Source: Pseudomonas sp. GV071 (lineage in GTDB: Bacteria; Pseudomonadota; Gammaproteobacteria; Pseudomonadales; Pseudomonadaceae). From it: a stretch of 64,000 bases of DNA. The notes beneath the pieces are model-generated. The model was not told the origin of the DNA. It ran no database searches and worked only from the letters and a program-made list of their open reading frames with translations. The stretch covers positions 1 to 64,000 of the forward strand of contig NZ_QAOJ01000009.1 in assembly GCF_003050835.1 (NCBI RefSeq). Direction: 5' to 3'. Shown one piece after another: positions 6,985-15,870 of this stretch. Position 1 is the stretch's first letter; the number at the start of each line of letters is the position of its first letter. The translations under genes and the position numbers were made by a program.

Positions 6985-8382
6985 CTTTTGATCGTGAGTC
7001 TCGGCAATTTGCCAGCCGCCACCTAACGCTTTGTATAAAGCGATTGCTGCCTGCATACGCGCCAGCCTTAGCTGCACACCACTCTCTTGTGCCTGGTACA
7101 GCACCCGTTGGGTTTCCAACACGCTGAGTAGGGTTTCGGCGCCGGATTGGTAGCGGTTCTGGGCGAGGTCGAAGGCGCGTTGGGCGTGGTGGCGTTCTTG
7201 TTCTTGCCAGTGGCGTTGCTGGTCGACGCCGGCGATGGCGGTCAGCGCCTTCTCCACGTCGGCGAAGCCGGCGTCGATGGCGCTGCGGTAGTTGTACAGC
7301 AGTTCGTTCTGGCGCGCCTGGCTGAGGTCGCGGCCGGCGGCCAGTTTGCCGGCGTTGAAGATCGGCGCGCTGAGGCCGGCGGCCAGGGTGTAGAAGGGGT
7401 TTTGCACCAGGTCGTGGAATTTGTCGGCGCCGGTGCCGAAGGTGGCGGTGAGGGTCAGGCTCGGCAGCATGGCGGCGCGGGCCACTGTCACGTCGGCAGC
7501 GGCAGCGGACAGGCGGGCTTCGGCGCTGGCGATATCGGGGCGGCGGCTGAGCAGGTCGCTGGGAACGCCAGCGTGGATCGCCGGCCACTGCAGTTGATTG
7601 AAGCGTTCATCCGTCAGCGCCAACTGCTGCACCGGGCGACCGAGCAGCAGCGCCAGGGCGATGCGCGCTTCCATGGCCTGTTGGCGTAGCAGCGGCAGTT
7701 GGCGTTGCTGGATAGCCACCAGGCTGCGTTGTTGCGCAAGCTCCAGCTGAGTAGCGGCACCAGCCTGGTAGCGTTGCTCGACCAGGTTGAGCACCTGCTG
7801 CGCATTGGCCAGGTTCTGTTCGGCGATCTGCAGTTGTTCGGCCAGGGCCAGGCTGTTCAGGTAGCTGCTGGCGACGCTGCTGAGCAGGGTCAGGCGCACG
7901 GTGGCCAGGTCGTATTCGCTGGCTTGCTGGGCCAGCAAGGCACTGTCTCGCGCTGCCGCGCGGCCGCCCCAGAAGTCCAGTTCGTAACTGGCGCTGAGGG
8001 TGCCGGTGTACGAATCCACACTGCGGTCGTAGCTGTCGCTGTCCAATTGGCTGTAGCCGTCACCCCGCAACAAACGTTCGCGCCCGGCTTCGAAGCCGCC
8101 TTTGAGTTCCGGCCACAGCGGCGCGCCGGCAATCACGCTGCTGGCGCGTGCCTGGTGGACTCGTGCTTTGGCGGCGGCCAGGTCATGGCTGTCGCGTTCG
8201 GCGCTGGCGATCAACTCGTCCAGTTGCGGGCTGCCGAACTGCCTCCACCAGTCGCTGTGCACGGCGGCGCCGTTCTCGGCAGTGGGCGCTTGCCATTGTG
8301 CCGGGGGCGCAGGCGTAGCGGTTTCCAAGGGCGGAGTGGTGCAAGCGCTGAGCAGCAGGCACAAGGGCACGAGTCGTTTCAT
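6973..8382 (-). CDS. opmQ: Outer-membrane efflux lipoprotein OpmQ of the pyoverdine exporter
   Basis: This 469-residue outer-membrane factor of the TolC/NodT class starts MKRLVPLCLLLSACTT, a lipoprotein signal with the acylated Cys at about residue 14. The repeated OEP pattern is visible: SYELDFWGG near residue 130, RSYLNSLALAEQ-like helices, LLSRRPDIASAEARL near 280, LSAPIFNAGKL near 345 and VLETQRVLYQAQE near the end. It forms the exit duct for PvdR-PvdT, which recycles or secretes pyoverdine. It is the last gene of the pvdR-pvdT-opmQ operon; its start overlaps the pvdT stop by four bases. Its C-terminal end runs into a REP unit. Confidence 0.9.
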   Translation of the reverse strand: MKRLVPLCLLLSACTTPPLETATPAPPAQWQAPTAENGAAVHSDWWRQFGSPQLDELIASAERDSHDLAAAKARVHQARASSVIAGAPLWPELKGGFEAGRERLLRGDGYSQLDSDSYDRSVDSYTGTLSASYELDFWGGRAAARDSALLAQQASEYDLATVRLTLLSSVASSYLNSLALAEQLQIAEQNLANAQQVLNLVEQRYQAGAATQLELAQQRSLVAIQQRQLPLLRQQAMEARIALALLLGRPVQQLALTDERFNQLQWPAIHAGVPSDLLSRRPDIASAEARLSAAAADVTVARAAMLPSLTLTATFGTGADKFHDLVQNPFYTLAAGLSAPIFNAGKLAAGRDLSQARQNELLYNYRSAIDAGFADVEKALTAIAGVDQQRHWQEQERHHAQRAFDLAQNRYQSGAETLLSVLETQRVLYQAQESGVQLRLARMQAAIALYKALGGGWQIAETHDQKHRG

Positions 8383-10373
8383 GGGCTGGTCAACGCAGTC
8401 ACGGGGTCGAGTTGAGCGGCTTTGCGCGCGGGCATAAAGCCGAATACCACCCCGGTGATCAGGGCACAGAAAAACGCGCCGGCCATGGCCGTCAGGGAAA
8501 ACACCACCGCGATCTGGCTCAGCTGCAGCAGACCACCGATCAGCAATGCCAGGCCGATGCCGGCAATGCCGCCGACCACCGAGAGCAGCACCGCTTCGGT
8601 GAGGAACTGGCGCAGGATGTCGTGCTGACGGGCGCCGGTAGCCATGCGAATGCCGATCTCGCGGGTGCGTTCGCGCACGGTCATCAGCATGATGTTCATC
8701 ACCCCGATGCCGCCCACCAGCAGCGAGATGGCGGCGATGGCGCCGAGCATCAGCGACAGGCTGTTCTGCGTGTGCGCTTCGGCCTGGATCATGGCGGCGT
8801 TGTTGGTCAGCTGAAAATCGCGCACGCCACGGTGCAGGCGCAGCATCAGCCGGTCGATGGCTTGCTCGGTCTCGTGCACGCGCTTGGCGTCGGCGGCGGC
8901 GAGCACCACGAACTCCGGATTGTGTTTGCCGAACAGGCGAATGCTGGCGGTGGAGTAGGGCACCACGATCTGCTTGTCGCTGTCGTCATCGCCGGAACTG
9001 GCGCCTTTGGCGCTGAGCACGCCGATCACTTGGAACGGCACGTTCTGAATCAGGATGTAGCGGCCGATCGGGTTGGCGATGCCGGCGAACAGCGCGTCGC
9101 GCACTTTCTGGCCGATCACGGCGACCGTGGCCGCGCGGTCTTCGTCGGCCTGGCTGAAGAAACTGCCTTGCGCCACCGGCCAGTTGAGGATGGTTGGGAA
9201 GGCCACGCCGTTGCCGCGGGTGTAGGCGTAGAAGTCGATGTTGCCGTAGCGCACCACCGTGTCGCCGCCGTTCACCGGCATGATCTGCTGCACCTGCGGC
9301 AGGGTGCCGACGGCGGCGAGGTCGTCGAGGCTGACCACGCCTTCCGGCGCACGCGGCACCGGGGCAATGCCGGAGAGGTAAATGATGTTCGAACCGAAGG
9401 CGCCCATTTGCGCCATCACCTGGCGTTTGCTGCCCTCGCCAACGGCCAGCATCACCACCACCGAGGCCACGCCAATGATGATGCCAAGCAGGGTCAGGGC
9501 GGTGCGAAAGCGGTTCACCCACATCACCCGCCAGGCCGCTTTGAGGGCATCCACGAGTTCCCCGGCCCAGGACGCCGTGCTGGTTTGCGGCTGACACAAT
9601 CGCTGCTGCAACTGCGCCACCTGCTGCTGCCCTTGGGCATGGCTGAGTGGCGGATGGGACGTGGCGCTGTCGCTGATCACCAGGCCATCGCGCACTTCGA
9701 TAATGCGCCGGGCGCGGGCGGCGACGTCGCGGTCGTGGGTGATCAGCACCACGGCGTGGCCCTGGTCGGCCAGCTCATCGAGCAAGGCCATGACCTGCGC
9801 GCCGCTGTGGGTGTCGAGCGCGCCCGTGGGTTCGTCGGCGAGGATGATATGGCCGCCATTCATCAACGCGCGGGCAATCGATACCCGCTGCTGCTGGCCG
9901 CCGGATAGTTGATGCGGGCGGTTGCCGCGCCGGCTGCCCAGGCCCAGACGTTCCAGCAACGCCGCGGCGCGCGCCTGCCGTTGGCTGTGGCTGAGGCCGG
10001 CGTAGATGGCCGGCATCTCGACGTTTTCCTGGGCGCTGGCGGAGGGAATCAAGTGGTAACCCTGGAACACAAAACCGAAGGCTTCGCGGCGTAGCCAGGC
10101 CAGCTCATCGGCCTGCATTTGGGCGACGTCGACACCGCTGAATTGGTAGCTGCCTGAGCTGGGGCGGTCGAGGCAGCCGATGATGTTCATCAGCGTCGAT
10201 TTGCCCGAGCCCGAAGCGCCGACGATGGCGACAAATTCACCGGGGTAAATCTGCAGCGACACCCCACGCAGCACCTCGACCACCGGCGCGCCGTTGCCGC
10301 CGTATTGCTTGCGCACATCGTTGAGGGCAATCAGGGCGGTGGCGGGGTTGGCGTCCAATGCCTGGGCAGTCAT
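8379..10373 (-). CDS. pvdT: MacB-type ABC exporter PvdT (ATPase fused to permease)
   Basis: This 664-residue inner-membrane protein has an N-terminal ATPase (Walker A GASGSGKS near residue 53, signature LSGGQQQR near 155, Walker B ILADEP near 175, H-loop THD). It is joined to a MacB permease with one membrane helix near 290 (TLLGIIIGVASVVVMLAVGEG), a large periplasmic domain, and three C-terminal helices including SLLVGGIGVMNIMLMTVRERTREIGIR. With PvdR and OpmQ it exports pyoverdine. It overlaps pvdR and opmQ by four bases at each end, showing a single coupled operon. Confidence 0.92.
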   Translation of the reverse strand: MTAQALDANPATALIALNDVRKQYGGNGAPVVEVLRGVSLQIYPGEFVAIVGASGSGKSTLMNIIGCLDRPSSGSYQFSGVDVAQMQADELAWLRREAFGFVFQGYHLIPSASAQENVEMPAIYAGLSHSQRQARAAALLERLGLGSRRGNRPHQLSGGQQQRVSIARALMNGGHIILADEPTGALDTHSGAQVMALLDELADQGHAVVLITHDRDVAARARRIIEVRDGLVISDSATSHPPLSHAQGQQQVAQLQQRLCQPQTSTASWAGELVDALKAAWRVMWVNRFRTALTLLGIIIGVASVVVMLAVGEGSKRQVMAQMGAFGSNIIYLSGIAPVPRAPEGVVSLDDLAAVGTLPQVQQIMPVNGGDTVVRYGNIDFYAYTRGNGVAFPTILNWPVAQGSFFSQADEDRAATVAVIGQKVRDALFAGIANPIGRYILIQNVPFQVIGVLSAKGASSGDDDSDKQIVVPYSTASIRLFGKHNPEFVVLAAADAKRVHETEQAIDRLMLRLHRGVRDFQLTNNAAMIQAEAHTQNSLSLMLGAIAAISLLVGGIGVMNIMLMTVRERTREIGIRMATGARQHDILRQFLTEAVLLSVVGGIAGIGLALLIGGLLQLSQIAVVFSLTAMAGAFFCALITGVVFGFMPARKAAQLDPVTALTSP

Positions 10374-11536
10374 TCAGCCGCTCCGCCAGGTGGGCCGATC
10401 AGCAGGCGTTCGCCTTCGTCGAGGCCGGCCAGCACCTCGACGAACATGCGATCACGCAGGCCGGTGCGCACGTCGCGGCTTTCGATCTGGCCGTTTTTGC
10501 CCAGCACCAGGGCCTTGTAGGTGTCCGGCGTGGCGGTGGCATCCTGCAGGGCGGCGAGGGGGATGGTCAGCACGTCGTCGGCCTTGCCGGCGACGAAAAA
10601 TACCTGGGCGGTCATCTCCGCCATCAGCGCGCCGTCCCGGTTGTCGACATCCAGCAGCACGGTGTACAGCACCACGCGCCCGCCGCCCTGGGCATTGGGG
10701 CTGCCGCCGCCCTGGTTGGCTTGGTCCAGCGGGGTTGGCGGCAGCGGCAACACCTGGCGCACGCTGCCGTTCCAGCGTCGGCCATCGCCGCTCAAGGTGG
10801 TGAACCAGGCGTGCATGCCGGGTTTGATCCGGCTGATATCGGCCTCGGACACCTGCGCCCACACGGTCATCGGCGACAGCTTGGCGATGCGCATGATCAG
10901 TGGGGTTTGCTGTTGGGCATTAAGGGTCTGGCCGACGCGGGCATCAACCGCGACCACGGTGCCAGCCATAGGCGCATAAATTCGCGTGTAACCGAGCTCG
11001 GCTTCGTCGCTGCGCAAGCTGGCTTCGGCCTGGCGGATGCGGGCCTGGAACATGGCGATGCGTGCGTGGCTGGCGCGCACCTGGGCGGTGGCGACTTGTA
11101 CGTCTTCGGTGCGGGTGGCGCCGCCCTGGGCCAGTTGCTGCTGCCGCGCCAACTGCTGTTTGGCCAGCTCGTTCTGTGCCCGTTGCTCGTCCAGTTCGGC
11201 TTTCAGTTGGTCGATGGAATATCGGCTGGCATCCACCTTGGCTTGCTGGGTGGAAGGGTCTATTTCCACCAGCAACTGGCCTTCTTCGACCTGCTCACCA
11301 GGCTCGGCATGCAGCTTGATGATCTGCCCGGAAGCCTGCGCGCCGACGTCGACATAACGCCGCGGCTGCAAGGTGCCGAGGGCGCTGACGCTGCTTTCGA
11401 TAGTGCCGCGCACCACCTGCACGGTCGCCAGTTCATCACTGCGAAACGGCAGCGCCTGCCAGGTGGCAACGGCCACCAACGGTGTCAGGCAGAGCAGGGT
11501 GAGGAGAATACGGCGGGGGGTGATCAGGGCACTCAT
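10370..11536 (-). CDS. pvdR: Periplasmic adaptor PvdR of the pyoverdine exporter
   Basis: This 388-residue membrane fusion protein has an N-terminal anchor (RRILLTLLCLTPLVAVATW), a first lipoyl half near SALGTLQPRRYVDVGAQASGQI, a long coiled coil (QAKVDASRYSIDQLKAELDEQRAQNELAKQQLA) and the second lipoyl half GYTRIYAPMAGTVVAVDARVGQTL. It couples PvdT to OpmQ. It is the first gene of the operon. A consensus PvdS box ends 30 bases before its ATG, so it should be induced with pyoverdine synthesis under iron limitation. The order matches P. aeruginosa pvdR-pvdT-opmQ. Confidence 0.92.
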   Translation of the reverse strand: MSALITPRRILLTLLCLTPLVAVATWQALPFRSDELATVQVVRGTIESSVSALGTLQPRRYVDVGAQASGQIIKLHAEPGEQVEEGQLLVEIDPSTQQAKVDASRYSIDQLKAELDEQRAQNELAKQQLARQQQLAQGGATRTEDVQVATAQVRASHARIAMFQARIRQAEASLRSDEAELGYTRIYAPMAGTVVAVDARVGQTLNAQQQTPLIMRIAKLSPMTVWAQVSEADISRIKPGMHAWFTTLSGDGRRWNGSVRQVLPLPPTPLDQANQGGGSPNAQGGGRVVLYTVLLDVDNRDGALMAEMTAQVFFVAGKADDVLTIPLAALQDATATPDTYKALVLGKNGQIESRDVRTGLRDRMFVEVLAGLDEGERLLIGPPGGAAE

Positions 11537-11565
11537 TGGCAGGCTCGTCAGGGTCTGCCAGATAA

Positions 11566-11589
11566 ACGAAGGTGCGCTTAAGAAATTTA
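11566..11589 (-). promoter_or_regulatory. PvdS (iron-starvation sigma) promoter of pvdRT-opmQ
   Basis: On the minus strand TAAAT (11589-11585) is followed by exactly 16 bases and CGT (11568-11566). This is the known iron-starvation box TAAAT-N16-CGT recognised by PvdS. It lies in the 57-base gap between the fpvR stop and the pvdR start, leaving a leader of about 20 bases. Confidence 0.85.
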
Positions 11590-11593
11590 GGCG

Positions 11594-12613
11594 TTACAGG
11601 CGGGCGTTGCGGTTGCGGATCAGGGTGGTGCCGTCGCTTTGCGGCTCGAGCTTGATCGGCAGCACTTTGGGCAGCGCCTTGACCAGGCTGGCGATGTCGC
11701 GGGTGCTGTAGATGCCACCGATGCGGATGTCGGCGGTGCTCTGGTCGGCGAGCAGCAGCGGCTCGTCGAGGTAGCGGTTGAGCATCGGCACCGCTTCGCC
11801 GAGGGTGATGTTGTTGAGGATCAGCTTGCCGTCGCGCCAGGCCAGGGCGGTTTGCGTGTCCACCGAAACCACCTTGGGTTTGAGATCGCCGGACTTGAAG
11901 CTGGCCTGCATGTTGGGTGTCAGGGTGCTGTCGTTACCCTGGCGCTCGCTCTGCACCCGCACCGAGCCTTCGGTGACGGTGACCACCACGCTGTCCTGGT
12001 ATTTCCACACGTTGAAGCGCGTGCCGGTGACGGTGATCGAACCTTCGCCAGCGCTGACCACGAAGGGGTGGGCACTGTCGTGGGTGACGTGGAAATACGC
12101 TTCGCCGGTGTTCAGGCTGACGTGGCGTTGGTCGCGAAAGTTGCTGAAGCTGATGTCACTGTTGCTGTTGAGCTCGACTTCGCTGCCATCGCCAAGGGTG
12201 ATGCGGCTGATGTTTTGCTCGGTCTCGTAATGTTCGTACGAATTCGGTAGCCAGCCCATCATCCAGCCGCCGTAGGCCGCCAGTGGCAGGGCTACCACCG
12301 CCAGGGCGATGGCCCGGGCCTGCGGCCGCCAGCCACGCCGACGCGGGCGCACGGGGAGGGTGGGAACTGGCAGGGCCTGGCGCAACGCCGGGCGCTGTGA
12401 GGGGGAAGGTTGGCTGGCAGGCAACTGCTCGCTCAGGTCCCAGATTTCCAGCATGGCTTCGTATTCGATGGCGTGGCTGGGGTGTTCCTCAAGCCACAGC
12501 TGGAACTGTGCGCGCTCTTCATCCGTGCAATCTGTGGCATGCAAACGCATGCACCAGTGTGCGGCGACTTCGACCAGAGGGTCGTCGTTGGCGGGAGAAG
12601 GGGCGTTATTCAT
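11594..12613 (-). CDS. fpvR: FecR-family anti-sigma factor FpvR
   Basis: This 339-residue single-pass inner-membrane protein has a cytoplasmic N-terminal sigma-binding domain (DDPLVEVAAHWCMRLHATDCTDEERAQFQLWLEEHPSHAIEYE-type), a membrane helix near residues 105-125 (AIALAVVALPLAAYGGWMMG), and a periplasmic FecR domain with ITLGDGSEVELNSNSDISF and GEAYFHVTHD. By position it is FpvR, which holds PvdS and FpvI inactive until the ferripyoverdine receptor FpvA signals. It is divergent from fpvI, with a Fur-box-like site between them. FpvA itself is not in the window. Confidence 0.88.
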   Translation of the reverse strand: MNNAPSPANDDPLVEVAAHWCMRLHATDCTDEERAQFQLWLEEHPSHAIEYEAMLEIWDLSEQLPASQPSPSQRPALRQALPVPTLPVRPRRRGWRPQARAIALAVVALPLAAYGGWMMGWLPNSYEHYETEQNISRITLGDGSEVELNSNSDISFSNFRDQRHVSLNTGEAYFHVTHDSAHPFVVSAGEGSITVTGTRFNVWKYQDSVVVTVTEGSVRVQSERQGNDSTLTPNMQASFKSGDLKPKVVSVDTQTALAWRDGKLILNNITLGEAVPMLNRYLDEPLLLADQSTADIRIGGIYSTRDIASLVKALPKVLPIKLEPQSDGTTLIRNRNARL

Positions 12614-12680
12614 CAGGGAATACCGGTTACCTGGTACTGAAGCGGCGAGGTGACATGCTGGCAGGTGAGAATAAATCTTG

Positions 12681-12709
12681 ATGAGAATTATTATAAAATG
12701 AATAATTCC
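12681..12709. promoter_or_regulatory. Fur-box-like operator between fpvR and fpvI
   Basis: An AT-rich stretch with GATGAGAATTATTATAAAAT resembles the Fur box GATAATGATAATCATTATC at most positions. It lies in the divergent promoter region, 68 bases from the fpvR ATG and 76 bases from the fpvI start, so one Fur dimer could control both genes. Confidence 0.7.
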
Positions 12710-12784
12710 ATACTGCCAGTATGACGGTCAGGGTGCTCAACCTTATCGCAATGTTCGCCGTCACGTCTGTGGCCGGGGGTTGTT

Positions 12785-13264
12785 TTGGAGATTTACTATC
12801 GGGAGCTGGTGCGCTTTTTGAGCGCCAAGCTGGGGGACCGACACGCCGCGGCGGACGTCGCCCATGACGCTTATTTGCGCGTGATGGAGCGATCCAGTCA
12901 AGCGCAGATCGAGTCGCCCCGGGCCTTTCTCTACCGAACGGCGCTCAACCTGGTGATCGACGAGCACCGCCGCAACGCCTTGCGGCGCACCGAAACCCTG
13001 GATGTGCTGGATCAGGAAGAACAGTTTTTCTGCCCCTCGCCACACCGCTCGCTGGCCCAGGATCAACGCCTGCAATTACTCCAGCGTGCCCTCGATGAAT
13101 TGCCCGCGCTGTGCCGCGACGCCTTTTTGCTGCGCAAGCTCGAAGGCCTCAGTCATGACGAAATCGCCCAGCGCCTGGATATCTCCCAGAGCCTGGTGGA
13201 AAAGCACATCGTCAATGCCATGAAGCACTGCCGCGTGCGGATGCGCGAGTGGGATGCCGAATAA
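12785..13264 (+). CDS. fpvI: ECF sigma factor FpvI
   Basis: This 159-residue FecI-type sigma factor has region 2 (YRELVRFLSAKLGDRHAAADVAHDAYLRVM, then SPRAFLYRTALNLVIDEHRR) and region 4 (LDELPALCRDAFLLRKLEGLSHDEIAQRLDISQSLVEKHIVNAMKHCR). FpvI directs transcription of the ferripyoverdine receptor gene fpvA and is held by FpvR. The start is unusual: no ATG or GTG fits, and a TTG at 12785 preceded by GGGGG is the best choice, giving the 159 residues expected for FpvI. It is transcribed away from fpvR, toward pvdA. Confidence 0.87.
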   Translation: MEIYYRELVRFLSAKLGDRHAAADVAHDAYLRVMERSSQAQIESPRAFLYRTALNLVIDEHRRNALRRTETLDVLDQEEQFFCPSPHRSLAQDQRLQLLQRALDELPALCRDAFLLRKLEGLSHDEIAQRLDISQSLVEKHIVNAMKHCRVRMREWDAE

Positions 13265-13294
13265 GCCGCGCTCAGCGTTTTCAGGTCCAGCCTT

Positions 13295-13317
13295 TCGCGG
13301 CTAAAGCCGCTCCTACA
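13295..13317. repeat. REP-like hairpin unit (type 2)
   Basis: The unit TCGCGGCTAAAGCCGCTCCT followed by ACA is the reverse complement of the 'TGTAGGAGCGGCTT' repeat found also at 30066-30135 and 47777. It lies just upstream of the pvdA promoter, between fpvI and pvdA. Confidence 0.65.
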
Positions 13318-13326
13318 GTCCCCACC

Positions 13327-13350
13327 TAAATTTCATTTCCCCGTCCTCGT
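13327..13350 (+). promoter_or_regulatory. PvdS promoter of pvdA
   Basis: TAAAT at 13327-13331 is followed by exactly 16 bases and CGT at 13348-13350, the consensus PvdS box. The pvdA ATG is 82 bases downstream, implying a leader of about 75 bases. Confidence 0.87.
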
Positions 13351-13432
13351 CCTTACACCACAGGCGACTTTCGCAGCCGCCACCCGATACTCCTGCCACC
13401 CTCGCGCGTGGCTTCTCCAGAGGACGCTGGAC

Positions 13433-14770
13433 ATGACCCCATCTGTAGCACCTGCCGCCATTCACGACCTGATCGGCATCGGTTTCGGCCCCTCCAACCT
13501 GGCTCTGGCCATTGCCCTGCGTGAACGCGCGCAGCAGCAAGGCGCGCTGGACGTGCTGTTTCTCGACAAACAGGCCGACTACCGCTGGCACGGCAACACC
13601 CTGGTGACCCAGAGCGAGCTGCAGATTTCCTTTCTCAAGGACCTGGTGACCCTGCGCAACCCGAGCAGCCCGTACTCGTTCGTGAACTACCTGCACGCCC
13701 ACGACCGCCTGGTGGACTTCATCAACCTCGGCACCTTTTACCCGTGCCGCATGGAGTACAACGACTACCTGCGCTGGGTCGCCGCGCAGTTCAGCGAGCA
13801 GAGCCGTTATGGCGAAGAGGTGCTGGCCATCGAGCCGCTGCTGCATAACCAGAAGGTCGAATCATTGCGGGTGATTTCCCGCGACAGCCACGGCGAAACC
13901 TTTGTGCGCCAGACCCGCGCGGTGGTGGTCAGCGCCGGCGGCACGCCACGAATTCCGGAAGCATTCCGCAGCCTGAAGGGCGATGCCCGGGTGTTCCACC
14001 ACGCGCATTACCTGGAGCGCATGGCGCAGCAGCCGTGTGTCAGCGGCAAGCCGATGCGGGTGGCGATCATCGGCGGCGGGCAGAGTGCGGCGGAGGCGTT
14101 TATCGACCTCAATGACAGCTTCCCCTCGGTACAGGTCGACATGATTCTGCGCGGCTCGGCACTCAAGCCGGCTGACGACAGCCCCTTCGTCAACGAGGTG
14201 TTTTCCCCCGAGTTCACCGACCTGGTGTTCAGCCAGACCGGTGCCGAGCGCGAGCGCTTTATCCGCGAATACCACAACACCAATTACTCGGTGGTGGACA
14301 TCGATCTGATCGAACGCATTTACGGGATTTTCTACCGGCAGAAAGTCTCCGGCGTTCAGCGCCACGCCTTCCACCACCTGCGCACTGTCGAGCGCGCAAC
14401 CGCCCATGGCGATGGCATCGAATTGGCCCTGCGCCACAGCGCCAGTGGTGAGCTTGATGTGCACCGCTACGACGCCGTGGTGTTGGCCACCGGTTACGAG
14501 CGGCAGATGCACCGCCACCTGCTGGAGCCGTTGAGCCAGTACCTGGGCGACTTCGACGTGGACCGCGACTACCGGGTGATCACCGACGCGCGTTGCCAGG
14601 CGGCGGTGTATATGCAGGGCTTCTGCCAGGCCAGCCATGGCCTTAGCGACACCCTGTTGTCGGTGCTGCCGATTCGCGCGAACGACATCGCCAGCTCGCT
14701 GTACGACTACCTCGGCCACCAAAGCCTGAGCAGCGCACCCCGTGCGCCGCTGTTGGCCACCGCCAGCTGA
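13433..14770 (+). CDS. pvdA: L-ornithine N5-monooxygenase PvdA
   Basis: This 445-residue flavoenzyme hydroxylates the side-chain nitrogen of L-ornithine using FAD, NADPH and O2, the first committed step to the N5-formyl-N5-hydroxyornithine units of pyoverdine. Visible motifs are the FAD site GIGFGPSNLALA near residue 17, the NADPH site IIGGGQSAAE near 208, and the C-terminal YDAVVLATGYERQ near 345. Length fits PvdA. A consensus PvdS box lies upstream, and fpvI precedes it as in P. aeruginosa. No other pyoverdine synthesis gene follows. Confidence 0.94.
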   Translation: MTPSVAPAAIHDLIGIGFGPSNLALAIALRERAQQQGALDVLFLDKQADYRWHGNTLVTQSELQISFLKDLVTLRNPSSPYSFVNYLHAHDRLVDFINLGTFYPCRMEYNDYLRWVAAQFSEQSRYGEEVLAIEPLLHNQKVESLRVISRDSHGETFVRQTRAVVVSAGGTPRIPEAFRSLKGDARVFHHAHYLERMAQQPCVSGKPMRVAIIGGGQSAAEAFIDLNDSFPSVQVDMILRGSALKPADDSPFVNEVFSPEFTDLVFSQTGAERERFIREYHNTNYSVVDIDLIERIYGIFYRQKVSGVQRHAFHHLRTVERATAHGDGIELALRHSASGELDVHRYDAVVLATGYERQMHRHLLEPLSQYLGDFDVDRDYRVITDARCQAAVYMQGFCQASHGLSDTLLSVLPIRANDIASSLYDYLGHQSLSSAPRAPLLATAS

Positions 14771-14777
14771 GGCTACC

Positions 14778-15860
14778 TCACGAAGCGCGCGCCAGCTCTC
14801 GGCGGCGCGCTTCTTCACGCACTGCGGGAATGATCCAGCGGCCGTAGTCGACGGTGTCGTACAGCGGGTCATAACCCCGGTTCAAGAACGTGGTAACGCC
14901 CAGGTCGACATAATCCAGCAAGGCTTCTGCCACCGTTTCCGGCGTGCCCACCAGCGCTGTGGTGTCGCCATAGGCACCCACCGCCGAAGCGGTCGGCATC
15001 CACAATGCGCGATCGTGGCGATCGCCTGCCGCCGCTGCCGCCAATAGGCGTTCGGAGCCAGTGCCCTTGAGCCGTTTGGACCAGGCGCTGCCTTCGGCAA
15101 ACTGCGGGTTCTGCTTGATCTGCGCAAGGATCTGGTAAGCCCGTTCCCAGGCCAGCTCCTCAGTAGCGCCGAGAATCAGGCGCACCGACAGACTCACCCG
15201 TGGCGCTGCCACGCCGGCCTGTTGCGCGGCGGCGCGCAGCTTGGCGATCTGCTCGGCAACCCCACTCAACGGCTCGCCCCACAACGCATATAAATCGGCA
15301 TGTTTGACCGCGATCTGGTAGGCGATGTCGGAGGAGCCGCCAAACGAAATCGGGATCGCCCCGGCCGGTTTTACCGGCGAAAACGCGCCCTTGAGCTGGA
15401 AAAATTTACCGTCGAAATCGAAGGGTTCGTCGCTGGCCCAGGTGCGCCGAACGATCTCCAGGTATTCATCCGTGCGTTGGTAACGCGCGGTTTTATCCAG
15501 GAGGAAATCCCCTTCGCCCGGCTCAGCAGTGATGCCGGTAATGGCGTGCAGGCGAATGCGCCCGCCGCCGGTGGTGTGGTCGAGGGTGGCGAAAGAACGG
15601 GCTGCCACGGTGGGCGAGGTGAGCGCCGGGCGGTGGGCCACCATAAAGCCCAGGCGCTCGGTTTGCGCGGCGGCAAACGCGGCGATCTGCAAGCTGTCGG
15701 CGCCCCCCGGGCCGCTGGCAATCAGCACCCGGTCGAAGCCGGCGTTTTCATGGGCGCGGGCGTGGTGGCGCAGGTAGTCGAGGTCAAAGCCTGCAGCGCG
15801 CGGGCCTTTGCTCTCGGACCATTGGCTGGGAAACACCATGCCGACAAATTCAATGGACAT
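14778..15860 (-). CDS. FMNH2-dependent monooxygenase, SsuD/LLM class
   Basis: This 360-residue bacterial-luciferase-like protein begins MSIEFVGMVFPSQWSES and shows LIASGPGGADSLQIAAFAAAQTERLGFMVAHRPALTSPTVAARSFATLD and GGGRIRLHAITG, the layout of alkanesulfonate and dimethylsulfone monooxygenases. Such enzymes release sulfite or another small sulfur unit using FMNH2 from a separate reductase. ATG 15860 is used; the frame extends upstream without a ribosome site. It is the last gene of a binding protein and two-monooxygenase operon, 10 bases after its neighbour. The exact substrate cannot be read from the sequence. Confidence 0.85.
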   Translation of the reverse strand: MSIEFVGMVFPSQWSESKGPRAAGFDLDYLRHHARAHENAGFDRVLIASGPGGADSLQIAAFAAAQTERLGFMVAHRPALTSPTVAARSFATLDHTTGGGRIRLHAITGITAEPGEGDFLLDKTARYQRTDEYLEIVRRTWASDEPFDFDGKFFQLKGAFSPVKPAGAIPISFGGSSDIAYQIAVKHADLYALWGEPLSGVAEQIAKLRAAAQQAGVAAPRVSLSVRLILGATEELAWERAYQILAQIKQNPQFAEGSAWSKRLKGTGSERLLAAAAAGDRHDRALWMPTASAVGAYGDTTALVGTPETVAEALLDYVDLGVTTFLNRGYDPLYDTVDYGRWIIPAVREEARRRELARAS

Positions 15861-15870
15861 GCTCAGTTCC

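Noticed and set aside
8412..9908. A 498-codon plus-strand frame inside pvdT
   Set aside because: It is antisense to a clear MacB-type protein, has the composition of a shadow (His, Gln, Gly, Ala runs) and no domain.
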